NCBI RefSeq assembly: GCF_003024685.1
Contig: NZ_PYLQ01000011.1
Span: 18,958-82,957 of the forward strand
Reading direction: 5' to 3'
Source of the DNA: Faecalibacillus intestinalis
Lineage (GTDB): Bacteria > Bacillota_I > Bacilli_A > Erysipelotrichales > Coprobacillaceae
DNA: 64,000 nt
Shown: positions 1 to 9,162 of the stretch, piece by piece
Position numbering within the stretch: the stretch's first letter is position 1
Layout of the letters: every line of letters begins with the position of its first letter
The notes under the pieces: model-generated
The model's input: the letters and a program-made list of their open reading frames with translations, nothing else
Databases searched by the model: none
Told to the model about the DNA's origin: nothing
Made by a program: the position numbers and the translations under genes

Positions 1-1
1 A

Positions 2-3000
2 TATGGAGAGCAACCAGAACTTGTCCCTGAAAGTAAGTTAAATAATTGTCAATATTCATTTAAATACTATTATCGAGATACAGATGTTGAGGTAGATAAA
101 GAATATCCAGACGTAGGAAAATATTATTTAAGTATATATAATTCGGGATCCGATCTTTATAAGCCTGGCTATGCTCCTCAAAAATTTATTACTATTACCC
201 AAAGAACAGCAACTTTATCATGGGAACTAGATGGTACAAATACATTTAAAATTCCATATGATGGTAAACCACATGTTCCAACAGCAACTGTCATTAATAC
301 AGTTGGAGATGACAAATGTAACGTGACTGTTTCTGGTGAACAAACTGATGTAGGTACATATACTGCAACTGCAACTGGATTGAGTAATTCTAATTATAAA
401 TTACCTGCACAAAAAACAGTAACGTTCGAAATTGTCAAAGCCCAAAGAGAAGCACCAACATCTGTAACAGCCACAGGAACAACATATAAGGGTGGAACAG
501 ATGGTAAATTAAATAATGTTGATTCATCAATGGAATATAGAAAAGATGGTGAAAATGAATGGCATAGTATTACTGGAGATACTGTAGAAGGATTATCTAC
601 TGGTAAGTATTATGTAAGATATAAAGATAGTAAAAACTATTATGAATCATCTGAAAAAGAAGTATATATTGCCAATGGACAAGAAATCAAAGTAAATGTT
701 CCAGGTAGTCAAGTTGGATATACTTTAAGTGTTAGTAATACAGTTGTTGATTATAATGAATCAAGCACTTTAACATTTAAATTAAATAAAGGCTATTCAA
801 AAACAAAAGATTTCGCTGTTAAGGTCAATGGTGAAACAGTTCAATTAAATAACAATAATCAATACACAATTAAAAATATTCAAAAAGATACAGATATTAC
901 AGTTGAAGGAGTAGCTGATATAACAGCACCTGATACAGAAATAAAGGTATCCAATAAAACATGGAAAAGTATTTTAAATAAAATCACATTCGGTTTATTC
1001 TTTAAAGAAACACAAAAAGCAGAAATTACAGCTACAGATGAAGGTAGTGGAGTTAATAAATACTATTATTATGTTGATAAATCAGGTAGTGAAGAATCAC
1101 TAACAGAAAAACAATTACAAGCAGTAGATTGGAAAGAAGGAACATCTGTTACATTTAGTGAAGATAGTAATTATGTTATTTATGCCAAGGTAACAGACAA
1201 AGCAGGAAATATTAAATATGTTTCAACAGATGGTATCGTAATTGATACGATTGCACCACAAGTATCAGGTGTAGAAAGCAATCAAACATATACGAAAACA
1301 CAAACATTTACAGTAACTGATAATAATTTAGATACAGTAAAAGTAGATGGGAAAACAGTTGAACCTACTAATGGTAGTTATACATTGGTTCCAAAAAAAG
1401 GAACATATACAATCGAAGTAACAGATAAAACAGGAAATAAAACAACATTAAATAAGATTACAGTTAACTGGGAAAAAGTTAAAAAACCAACCGTAGAAAG
1501 CAAAGTATATACAGGACAAACATTAACTGCAAATATTTCAGAAAATGGTTTATACACAGTTAAAGAAAATAATGGTGGTATTGATGTAAATGAATATGAT
1601 GTTCAATTGACTTTAAAAGATCCTACAAATTATAGATGGGAAGACGGTACTATTGATACAACAGTAAAATTCAATATTACCCAAGCAACACCAGTTGTTA
1701 CGAAACCAACAACAAAACCACTAACATATAATGGAAGTGAACAAGAATTAGTAAATGCAGCATCTACTAATGGAGGAACAGTAAAATATTCTTTAGACAA
1801 CAAAAACTGGTCAACATCAATTCCAACAGGGAAAGAGGCCAAAGAATATACAGTTTATTACAAAGTAGAAGGAAATAAAAACTTTAAAGATGTAGATGTA
1901 CAAGAAATCACAAATAAAATCAATCCTAGAACAATTGATTTAAACTGGAATAAAGAGTTAACTTACAATGGTAAAGAACAATTACCAACAGCTACAGTTA
2001 ATAACTTAGCAGATGGTGATAAATGTGAAGTTACTGTTGCAGGTGCAAATAGAAATGCAGGTACTTATGAAGCTACAGCTACAAAAGTAAGTAATCAAAA
2101 TTATAAGTTACCTGAAGATGTCACAACAAGTTATACAATTAAACCAAAAGATATCACTGTTACAATAACACCTAATGGTGGTACTTATGGTGAAAAAATT
2201 ACAGGTGCTACAGCTAAGTTAAATGATGTAGAAAATGGCGATCATCCAGAAGTAACATTAACTTACACAGGAACAGGGTATGATGGAACAGAAGTTAATG
2301 GAACAGAAGTTCCTAGTCATGCTGGTAAATATACTGTTACAGTAAGTATCAATGACAAAAACTATAATTTAACTGGTACAAATACAGCTGAATTTGTAGT
2401 AAAAGGTGCAGATGCTAGATTAAAAGTAAAAGAAATGAATGATAAAAAATATGGTGATCAAGGATTTAAATTAGAAGTATCTCATAAAGGAAATGGAAAA
2501 TTATCTTATTCAAGTAGTAATGAGGATGTAGCTACAGTAGATGATCAAGGTAATGTAACAATTCATAATGCTGGTACAACAAAATTAAAAGTTACATTAG
2601 GAGTTGATCATAACTATGATAGTGATAGTAAAGAAGTAACATTAACTGTTAATAAAATCAATCATGAAATAGCAGTTGATCAAAAAGATGTTGAAAAGAC
2701 TTATGGTGATGAAGCATTTACAATTCATGCTCAAAGTAAAGATCATGAATCAGCTATTGAATATGCAAGTAGCGATGAAAAAGTAGCTACAGTAGATAGT
2801 GAAGGTAATGTAGTTATCAAAGGCGCAGGTAAAGTCATCATTACAGTAAGTCAAAAAGAAAGTAAGAATTATAAAAAAGTATCTAAAGAAATAAATCTTA
2901 CTGTTAAAGCTAAAAAGATTACAGTTACTGTAAATGATGCATCAAAGACATATGGAGATGAAGACTCTGAATTTACATATGTAAATGATAAACTTATTGG

Positions 3001-4015
3001 TAATGATAAATTAACAAGTATCATTCTTACAAGAGAAGAAGGAGAAGATGTAGGAACATATAAGATAAAAGTAAGTCAAAAAGAAGGATCAAATCCAAAT
3101 TATGATATTACTTTTAAAGATGGAACATATACAATTAATCCATTATCGATTGATAAAGGAACAGTTGTATTAGGAAATGTCTTAAAATATACAGGAGAAA
3201 AACAAACACAAGAAGTAGAACAAGTTTTAGTCAATGGAAAAGCATTAAATAAAGAAGATTATGAAGTATTAGATAATCAAGCAACGAAAGAAGGAAAACA
3301 TGTTCTAACAATCAAAGCTAAAGGAAATAACCATACAGGATCCTTTAAATATAGCTATGCAATCTTACCAAAAGAAAATGATAAGATAGGAACAGGATCA
3401 TTTACTGTTAAAACAACAGGAGATGTAGAAATAAGTAGAGATGAAATTATAGATCTCCTTATTGAAAACAAAGAAATAACAGCAAATGAATTAAGTGAAG
3501 TAGCAGAAGGTAAGAAAATAGAAATCGTATTAGAGGTAAAAGAAGCACAAACAAATGAACTTATTGAAACAAATACAAAAGGATATAAAGTAGGAAAATA
3601 CTTAAATATTACTTTAAATAAAATAGTTAATGGAACAAGTGAAAGTATACATGAACTTACAAAAGTCATGAAAGTAACAATCAAAGTTCCAGAAGAACTA
3701 ATCAATAAAGATAGTAAAACTAAAAGAGAATACTATATCGCAAGAAGTCATAATGGAAAAGTAGATATCTTAGAAACAAAATATAATGAAAAGACAAACA
3801 GCTTAACATTTGAAACAGATAAGTTCAGTGATTATGCAATTCTTTATAAAGATAAAAAAGAATTAAAAACAACGGTAACTACTTCAATAAATAAATCAAA
3901 TACAAAACAAACAATGAAAGCTAAAACGGGAGATAATGCAAATATTATAGGATTAATGATGCTACTAGTAAGCAGTATGTTTGTGATGGTATTTGTAAGA
4001 AAAAAAGAAAATTAA
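2..4015 (+). CDS. Large cell-surface protein with Ig-like/MBG repeats, 5'-truncated by the window edge
   Basis: The reading frame is open back to base 2, so the gene begins outside the window; the GTG at 323 is internal. The visible ~1337 residues are stacked beta-domains. They include MBG-type modules (recurring KTYGDE / GGTYGEK motifs), Big-2-like modules (SSNEDVATVDDQGNV and SSDEKVATVDSEGNV) and a C-terminal region ending KFSDYAILY. The tail is KAKTGDN, about 20 hydrophobic residues, then RKKEN: a sorting-signal layout in which TG is kept but the usual LP is absent. It is probably anchored to the wall by a sortase not present here and acts as an adhesin or stalk (inference). Ligand unknown. 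A strong terminator follows. Confidence 0.85.
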   Translation, partial: YGEQPELVPESKLNNCQYSFKYYYRDTDVEVDKEYPDVGKYYLSIYNSGSDLYKPGYAPQKFITITQRTATLSWELDGTNTFKIPYDGKPHVPTATVINTVGDDKCNVTVSGEQTDVGTYTATATGLSNSNYKLPAQKTVTFEIVKAQREAPTSVTATGTTYKGGTDGKLNNVDSSMEYRKDGENEWHSITGDTVEGLSTGKYYVRYKDSKNYYESSEKEVYIANGQEIKVNVPGSQVGYTLSVSNTVVDYNESSTLTFKLNKGYSKTKDFAVKVNGETVQLNNNNQYTIKNIQKDTDITVEGVADITAPDTEIKVSNKTWKSILNKITFGLFFKETQKAEITATDEGSGVNKYYYYVDKSGSEESLTEKQLQAVDWKEGTSVTFSEDSNYVIYAKVTDKAGNIKYVSTDGIVIDTIAPQVSGVESNQTYTKTQTFTVTDNNLDTVKVDGKTVEPTNGSYTLVPKKGTYTIEVTDKTGNKTTLNKITVNWEKVKKPTVESKVYTGQTLTANISENGLYTVKENNGGIDVNEYDVQLTLKDPTNYRWEDGTIDTTVKFNITQATPVVTKPTTKPLTYNGSEQELVNAASTNGGTVKYSLDNKNWSTSIPTGKEAKEYTVYYKVEGNKNFKDVDVQEITNKINPRTIDLNWNKELTYNGKEQLPTATVNNLADGDKCEVTVAGANRNAGTYEATATKVSNQNYKLPEDVTTSYTIKPKDITVTITPNGGTYGEKITGATAKLNDVENGDHPEVTLTYTGTGYDGTEVNGTEVPSHAGKYTVTVSINDKNYNLTGTNTAEFVVKGADARLKVKEMNDKKYGDQGFKLEVSHKGNGKLSYSSSNEDVATVDDQGNVTIHNAGTTKLKVTLGVDHNYDSDSKEVTLTVNKINHEIAVDQKDVEKTYGDEAFTIHAQSKDHESAIEYASSDEKVATVDSEGNVVIKGAGKVIITVSQKESKNYKKVSKEINLTVKAKKITVTVNDASKTYGDEDSEFTYVNDKLIGNDKLTSIILTREEGEDVGTYKIKVSQKEGSNPNYDITFKDGTYTINPLSIDKGTVVLGNVLKYTGEKQTQEVEQVLVNGKALNKEDYEVLDNQATKEGKHVLTIKAKGNNHTGSFKYSYAILPKENDKIGTGSFTVKTTGDVEISRDEIIDLLIENKEITANELSEVAEGKKIEIVLEVKEAQTNELIETNTKGYKVGKYLNITLNKIVNGTSESIHELTKVMKVTIKVPEELINKDSKTKREYYIARSHNGKVDILETKYNEKTNSLTFETDKFSDYAILYKDKKELKTTVTTSINKSNTKQTMKAKTGDNANIIGLMMLLVSSMFVMVFVRKKEN

Positions 4016-4026
4016 TAGAGATATAG

Positions 4027-4060
4027 AAAAAGTCTTTAAGTTGATGCTTAAAGGCTTTTT
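4027..4060 (+). terminator. Intrinsic terminator of the surface protein gene
   Basis: A 14-bp stem (4027-4040 against 4047-4060) with one mismatch and a 6-base loop. The 3' arm ends in five T. It lies directly after the stop codon. Confidence 0.85.
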
Positions 4061-4270
4061 CGCTGTTTTCAATTTTAAATACCTAACGACACTATTCAAA
4101 ACTGAACGACCGTTCTTAACAAATACCAAGTATGCTAAAATATTTATATGCTACTAATTTGAATTTTAAATCTAATGATAAATTTAATAGTCAAATATTA
4201 GTAAAATATAGAGAGGAAATAATCTACTGTTTTTGTTACTTTTTTGTCACAAGATGTTTTATCAAATTGA

Positions 4271-4298
4271 TTGTTTTTTTTATTAAAAAGTCTATAAT
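4271..4298 (+). promoter_or_regulatory. Sigma-A-type promoter of the PHP phosphatase gene
   Basis: TTGTTT (4271-4276), 16-bp spacer, perfect TATAAT (4293-4298). It gives a short leader ahead of GGAGG and the ATG at 4327. Its position is also the reason the longer in-frame start at 4132 is rejected. Confidence 0.6.
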
Positions 4299-4326
4299 TG
4301 TATACAACATGAATGGAGGATTGCCT

Positions 4327-5124
4327 ATGCTAGTAGATGGACATATGCATTTAGAAAACGGACCACTTACTAAAGAATATGTAATGGAATTTATTAATGA
4401 AGCTTATAAACAAGGATTTGATCGTATTCAAATTTTAGATCATACACATCGTTTTAAAGAATTTGAAGTTATTTATCAAGGTGTTAAAGAAGCAAGTGAT
4501 CAACAAAGAGAATGGCTTGCTAATAAGAAAATGAAATTTAAAGATACACTTTCTAGTTATGTGTGTTTAATTAATGAGGTAAAAGAGGAAGAACTTCCAA
4601 TAGAAGTTTTATTTGGATTAGAAGTATGTTATGTTCCTGAATATAAAGAAGAAATAAGACGTATTTTAGAATCCTATCAATTTGATTTTTTAGTAGGAGC
4701 TATTCATTCTATTGATGGACTTTTATATGATATGCCTTGGTCTAAAGAAATCTTATGGGATAAATATAATGTAGATGATATTTATCATCGATATTATGAA
4801 TTGATTTTTGATTTAGTTAAAAGTGGTTTATTCACGCAATTAGCTCATCCAGATACAATTAAAATGTTTAACTATTATCCAACATATGATTTAAAACCAA
4901 CATATCATGAATTAGCCAAGTTACTAGTAAAACATCATGTTAAAGGAGAATGTAATACAGGATGTTATTATCGTTATCATCATCAAGATAAAGGTCTTTC
5001 TAAAGAATTATTAGATATTTTTAAAGAACATCATGTGGATATTATTACAGCGAGTGATGCACATAAACCAGCAGATGTAGGAACTTGCATCAAAGATATT
5101 TATAAGTTATGTCAGTATGATTAA
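4327..5124 (+). CDS. PHP-domain phosphatase, histidinol-phosphatase (HisK)-like
   Basis: 265 residues. PHP metal-binding motifs are visible: DGHMH at residues 4-8, LDHTH at about 37-41, a GLEVCY glutamate near 99, GAIHS, AHPD, and SDAH near the C-terminus. The length and order fit the HisK branch of the PHP superfamily, which hydrolyses histidinol phosphate. No other his gene is nearby, so another phosphomonoester is possible. The ATG at 4327 is chosen because GGAGG sits 7 bases upstream; an in-frame start at 4132 would translate the promoter. It is a single-gene unit with its own promoter and terminator. Confidence 0.75.
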   Translation: MLVDGHMHLENGPLTKEYVMEFINEAYKQGFDRIQILDHTHRFKEFEVIYQGVKEASDQQREWLANKKMKFKDTLSSYVCLINEVKEEELPIEVLFGLEVCYVPEYKEEIRRILESYQFDFLVGAIHSIDGLLYDMPWSKEILWDKYNVDDIYHRYYELIFDLVKSGLFTQLAHPDTIKMFNYYPTYDLKPTYHELAKLLVKHHVKGECNTGCYYRYHHQDKGLSKELLDIFKEHHVDIITASDAHKPADVGTCIKDIYKLCQYD

Positions 5125-5150
5125 GTTGTTCTTGATTGAACAACTTTTTT
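5124..5150 (+). terminator. Intrinsic terminator after the PHP phosphatase
   Basis: AGTTGTTC (5124-5131), 6-base loop, GAACAACT (5138-5145), then a run of T to 5150. It begins on the last base of the stop codon. Confidence 0.85.
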
Positions 5151-5186
5151 GCTTTATGATAAACAAAAAAAGAAAGGTTGTTAGAA

Positions 5187-7034
5187 ATGAAAATTACAGA
5201 ATTGTTAGATATAAATTCGATAGATTTAAATCCACAAATTTCTAATAAAGAAGAAGCAATTGATCATCTGGTTAATTTATTAGATCAAAGTGGAAAATTA
5301 AATGATAAAGAAATTTATAAAGAAAGTGTTTTAAATAGAGAGGCCCAAAGTACAACAGGAATTGGGGATGGTGTTGCTATTCCTCATGGACAAAGTGAAG
5401 GTGTGGAAACAGCAGGATTATCTGCAATGGTTGTTAAAGAAGGATTAGATTTTAAATCTCTTGATGGACAACCTACTTATTTATTTTTTATGATTGGTGC
5501 TCCTAAAGATTCGGGAGGTGCTCATTTACAAGCTCTTGCACAGTTATCTACTTTATTAATGGAAGAAGATTTTAGAAATGCTTTAATTAATGCATCTTCT
5601 AAAGAAGAATTTTTACAATTAATAGATGCTAAGGAAAATAAAAAAGAAGAAGTGAAAGAAATTGTTCATCCTGCTGTTTTAGCAGTAACTGCGTGTCCTA
5701 CAGGAATTGCTCATACTTTTATGGCGGCTAAAGCTTTACAACAAGCAGGAGAAGCATTAAATATTTCTATTAAAGTAGAAACGAATGGACAAGAAGGTGT
5801 TAAAAATCAATTAACACAAGAAGATATTGAACATTGTAAAGCAATTATTGTTGCTGCTGATAAGAAAGTTGAAATGGCAAGATTTGAAGGTAAAAAAGTG
5901 ATACAAGTACCTGTTAGAGATGGTATCTCTAAAGCTCAAGAACTTGTTGAAAAAGCTAATAATGGAGATGGTGAGATATATCATCATGAAGAAAAGAAAG
6001 AAAAACAAAATATCATTCGTTTATTCTATAAACATTTAATGAATGGTATTTCTCATGCATTACCTTTTCTTGTAACAAGTGGGGTACTCTATGGAATTCT
6101 TTATTTATTTAAAGATCAAGTACTTACAAACCAATTATTAATCCTTACAAGTAATGTACAACAACTCATTAGTATTATGATTATTCCCATTATTTCAGCA
6201 TATATCGCAGATAGTATTGCTGATAGACCAGGTATGCTTTCTGGATTTGCTGGGGGATTGATTGTTTGTCAAGGAATTTCAATCACATCAATTTCTACAA
6301 GTTCACCTTCTTTACTTGCTGGAATTATTGCAGGTTTTTTAGCAGGATTTGTATCTTTGATGTTAAGAAAGTTATTTTCTTATTTACCACAATGTTTAAA
6401 AGGAATAGAAGCATCCTTGTTTCATCCAATTATTTCTACAATTATTGTTACTTTATTAATGTTTTATTTAAATAGTTATTTATATATTGGTCATACTTAT
6501 ATTTTAAATTATGTTTCATTAGTTGAATCACAAATGTCAACTAAAGTACTATTTGGTTTTGTATTAGGTATGATGATGGCTATTGATAATGGAGGACCTA
6601 TTAATAAAACAGCTTATGTATTTTCTATAGGTATGTTAATAAGTTATGATTATTATCCAATGGCTGCTGTGATGGCTGGAGGAATGATTCCACCATTTGT
6701 CATTGCTTTAACAGCAACCTTATTTAAAGATAGATTTGAAGTTAAAAAAGATGCTTTAATGAATTATATTAATGGTATTTCATTTATTTCAGAAGGAGCT
6801 ATTCCTTTTATTCAAAAAGAATCTCAAATAATTTTACCAGCTTGTTGCCTTTCAGCAGGACTTGCTGGAGCATTATCTATGTACTTTAATTGTTCTATTG
6901 CTTCACCTCATGGTGGATTATTCTTAATATGGATGATTCAAAATCCAATTTCTTATTTAAGTTTAATTGTTTGTTCAACACTAGTAGGAACAATATTATT
7001 AATCCTATTTACAAAACTAAAGAAGGAGTCGTAA
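5187..7034 (+). CDS. PTS sugar transporter subunit IIABC, fructose family
   Basis: 615 residues, the usual size of a fused fructose-type permease. Order: EIIA (residues ~1-150, phospho-His in GVAIPHGQ near 67); EIIB (~160-255, phospho-Cys in ACPTGIAHT near 168); membrane EIIC (~270-610, starting GISHALPFLVTSGV). It imports and phosphorylates a hexose, probably fructose or a relative, at the membrane. No fruK or fruR neighbour helps fix the substrate. The ATG at 5187 follows GAAAGG by about 10 bases; a TTG at 5178 is too close to that site. A terminator overlaps the stop codon. Confidence 0.85.
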   Translation: MKITELLDINSIDLNPQISNKEEAIDHLVNLLDQSGKLNDKEIYKESVLNREAQSTTGIGDGVAIPHGQSEGVETAGLSAMVVKEGLDFKSLDGQPTYLFFMIGAPKDSGGAHLQALAQLSTLLMEEDFRNALINASSKEEFLQLIDAKENKKEEVKEIVHPAVLAVTACPTGIAHTFMAAKALQQAGEALNISIKVETNGQEGVKNQLTQEDIEHCKAIIVAADKKVEMARFEGKKVIQVPVRDGISKAQELVEKANNGDGEIYHHEEKKEKQNIIRLFYKHLMNGISHALPFLVTSGVLYGILYLFKDQVLTNQLLILTSNVQQLISIMIIPIISAYIADSIADRPGMLSGFAGGLIVCQGISITSISTSSPSLLAGIIAGFLAGFVSLMLRKLFSYLPQCLKGIEASLFHPIISTIIVTLLMFYLNSYLYIGHTYILNYVSLVESQMSTKVLFGFVLGMMMAIDNGGPINKTAYVFSIGMLISYDYYPMAAVMAGGMIPPFVIALTATLFKDRFEVKKDALMNYINGISFISEGAIPFIQKESQIILPACCLSAGLAGALSMYFNCSIASPHGGLFLIWMIQNPISYLSLIVCSTLVGTILLILFTKLKKES

Positions 7035-7045
7035 AACTCCTTCTT
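7020..7045 (+). terminator. Terminator between convergent PTS and aldo/keto reductase genes
   Basis: AAGAAGGAGT (7020-7029), loop of 6, ACTCCTTCTT (7036-7045), then ATTTTTT. The stem includes the PTS stop codon and reaches the 3' end of the minus-strand gene. Confidence 0.8.
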
Positions 7046-8057
7046 ATTTTTTATCTAATAAAACAGTTCCTTGTGGTGGGTTTTCATTAATAGCTCCTAC
7101 AATAGGATGAGGAACATACCTCTCTTCAAGATAAGTTAAATCTTCATTTGTAAGAGAAATCTCTAATGCCATTACTGCATCATCAATGTATTGCATTTTA
7201 GTAGCACCAATAATAGGAGAAGAAACACCTTTAGCCCATTGCCAAGCAAGAGCAATTTGAGACATCTTGCAATGATATTTATGTGCTAATTCATCAACAC
7301 ATTTAACAATTTCCATATCTTGCTTTTCAAAATGGTCATATTTACCATGAACAACCCGATCAGTTTTCCCTCTTAAGGTATTTGACTCCCAAGTGTTTCT
7401 AGCAAGATGTCCACCTGCTAAAGGACGATAAGGCATTAAGGAGACATTCATTTGTTGACAAATAGGAATTAATTCTTTTTCATCTTCACGATAAAGTAAG
7501 TTGTAATGATTTTCCATAGTTGAAAAAGGAGTCCAATGATTGTCCCTAGCAATGATTTGCATGTTATGAAATTGATATCCATACATTGCAGAAGCACCAA
7601 TTGCTCGTACTTTTCCACATTTAACAAGTTCATTTAATGCTTCCATCGTTTCTTCCATTGGTGTATCATAGTCAAAACGATGAATAATATATAAATCTAA
7701 ATAATCAGTTTGTAGTCTCTTTAAAGTACCAGCTATTTCTCTAAAAATAGCTTCTTTAGATAATCTACCTTCATTAAAATAAACCTTTGAAGCAATAACG
7801 ACATCCTCTCTTTTAACATTTAAATTCTTTAAAGCTTTTCCTAACTATTCTTCACTTGTACCATTTGAATACGTATTAGCAGTATCAAAAAAATTAATAC
7901 CTAAATCAAGGGCGTGCTTTACCATCTCTTCAGTTTGTTTTTCATCTAAAGTCCAATCATGCATCGTTCCTGCTTTTCCAAAGCTCATACATCCTAAACA
8001 TACTTTAGATACTTTTATATTTGTTTGTCCTAATGTTGTATATTTCAAATTTATCAC
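7044..8057 (-). pseudogene. Aldo/keto reductase interrupted by one in-frame TAG
   Basis: The frame runs for 338 codons with a single TAG (complement of 7845-7847). Before it: an N-terminus with TLGQTNIKVSKVCLGCMSFG and FDTANTYSNGTSEE. After it the same frame continues LGKALKNLNVKRED, DLYIIHRFDYDTPMEETM, AIGASAMYGYQF and IIGATKM. All are typical of NADPH-dependent aldo/keto reductases (YhdN/IolS type), with Asp and Tyr of the catalytic tetrad in FDTANTY. Family members read SEEYLGKAL here, so the stop replaces a Tyr codon by one substitution. It is probably inactive unless suppressed or a sequencing error. Confidence 0.8.
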
Positions 8058-8068
8058 CTCTTATCTAT

Positions 8069-8096
8069 ATTATAGAATTCAAATTTGATTTGTCTA
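8069..8096 (-). promoter_or_regulatory. Promoter of the aldo/keto reductase gene
   Basis: On the minus strand TAGACA (8096-8091), 16-bp spacer, TATAAT (8074-8069), followed by an AGGTG ribosome binding site before the ATG at 8057. It is divergent from the RpiR gene. Confidence 0.5.
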
Positions 8097-8188
8097 ATAC
8101 TTGATTTCAATCATTTTTAATGCCTAAAAACTATGATATTTTTATCAATGAAGATTTATGATAATATATACTTTGGGAAGGTGATATA

Positions 8189-8935
8189 ATGATTTTTACA
8201 TATGAACAAATTTCAAAACTCAATGATACTGAACTTATTGTTTATAATTACATTGTAAAAAATGTTGGACTAGTCTTAAAAATGAATATTAGGGAATTAG
8301 CAGCACAAAGTCATGTATCAACAGCAACAATTACGCGTTTTTGTCATAAATTAGATTGTGATGGCTTTGTTGAATTTAAAATAGAATTAAAAAGATTTAA
8401 TGAAATTAATAAGATGCCTGAAATTGATGATGAAATTACTATGCTCAATCAGTTTTTTGATTATTCTAAGGGAAAAGAATTTAATGAGCATATAAATCAA
8501 GCTGTTGAGTATATTACAGATAGTAACTTTATTGTTTGTTTAGGAATTGGACAAAGTGGAAGTATGGCAAGATATGCAGCACGTTTTTTTTCTAATGTTG
8601 GTTATTATAGTCAATATATCGATGATCCATTTTATCCTGCACCAACAGATCAATTTGAAAAATGTTTATTAATTGCTTTTTCAAATAGTGGAGAAACAAA
8701 AGAAGTTATTGATCAATTAAGACTTTATCGAGGTGTTCAATCTAAAATTATTTCAATCACAAATGATTCAAATAGCACAATTGCTAAAATGTCAGATTTA
8801 ACAATACCGTATTTCATTAAAAAAGTTATTTTACCAAATACTAAAAATATTTCATCTCAAGTACCTGTTGTTTATATTATTGAACGTATTTGTCGAAAAT
8901 TACAAACTCAAAAGAACTTAGAAATATTAGAATAA
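8189..8935 (+). CDS. MurR/RpiR family transcriptional regulator
   Basis: 248 residues. The N-terminal HTH_6 domain (~1-77) has LAAQSHVSTATITRFCHKLD as its helix-turn-helix. The C-terminal SIS sugar-phosphate-binding domain (~115-235) has GIGQSGSMARYAARFFSNVG and AFSNSGETKEVIDQL. Members sense phosphosugars and regulate sugar or amino-sugar genes. It is transcribed towards the two secreted glycan-active proteins. A 27-bp palindrome in front of those genes (9095-9121) is a candidate operator (inference). GGAAGGTG lies just before the ATG, and a terminator follows. Confidence 0.9.
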   Translation: MIFTYEQISKLNDTELIVYNYIVKNVGLVLKMNIRELAAQSHVSTATITRFCHKLDCDGFVEFKIELKRFNEINKMPEIDDEITMLNQFFDYSKGKEFNEHINQAVEYITDSNFIVCLGIGQSGSMARYAARFFSNVGYYSQYIDDPFYPAPTDQFEKCLLIAFSNSGETKEVIDQLRLYRGVQSKIISITNDSNSTIAKMSDLTIPYFIKKVILPNTKNISSQVPVVYIIERICRKLQTQKNLEILE

Positions 8936-8960
8936 AAGTGCATATAAAGGCACTTTTTTT
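8935..8960 (+). terminator. Intrinsic terminator of the RpiR gene
   Basis: AAAGTGC (8935-8941), 8-base loop, GCACTTT (8950-8956), T run to 8960. Confidence 0.85.
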
Positions 8961-8979
8961 ATTTTATGACAAAAAGTCA

Positions 8980-9008
8980 TTTTGTTACAAAGAATGTAAC
9001 CTGTTACA
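8980..9008 (+). promoter_or_regulatory. 29-bp element, copy 1 of 3
   Basis: TTTTGTTACAA, then 11 bases, then TGTTACA. It contains the inverted repeat AATGTAAC-CT-GTTACATT (8993-9010). By eye it matches copy 2 (15182-15210) at 24 of 29 positions without gaps. It lies 155 bp before the beta-helix protein gene and just upstream of the cre site. A protein-binding site is likely; the regulator is unknown. Confidence 0.5.
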
Positions 9009-9015
9009 TTAAATT

Positions 9016-9029
9016 TGAAAGCGCTATCT
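9016..9029 (+). promoter_or_regulatory. cre site (CcpA operator)
   Basis: TGAAAGCGCTATCT fits the cre consensus TGWAANCGNTNWCA at 13 of 14 positions. It implies carbon catabolite control of the secreted glycan-degrading pair downstream. Confidence 0.7.
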
Positions 9030-9094
9030 TATTTTTGGCTTATATGCTATTTTATTTTTGTGTGATAAATATGCATTCATGTTCAGTGCATAGC

Positions 9095-9121
9095 TTATAA
9101 AAACTTGGCCAACTTTTATAA
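9095..9121 (+). promoter_or_regulatory. 27-bp imperfect palindrome, candidate operator
   Basis: Outer arms TTATAAAA (9095-9102) and TTTTATAA (9114-9121) flank a TTGGCCAA core that is one base off centre. It sits 42 bp before the start codon at 9163, a position suited to a repressor. The adjacent RpiR regulator is the obvious but untested candidate. Confidence 0.4.
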
Positions 9122-9162
9122 ATATCACAAGATGAATGTAAATATTAAGGGAGGATTAAAAT

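Noticed and set aside
323..325. GTG as start of the first surface protein
   Set aside because: The same frame stays open upstream to base 2 with matching repeat-domain sequence, so the GTG is internal.
4132..4326. Longer N-terminus for the PHP phosphatase
   Set aside because: It would translate a good promoter and has no ribosome binding site; the family starts at the DGHMH motif.
8980..9010. Element copy 1 as a transcription terminator
   Set aside because: The inverted repeat has no T tract after it and recurs with fixed length at two other loci, so a protein site is more likely.
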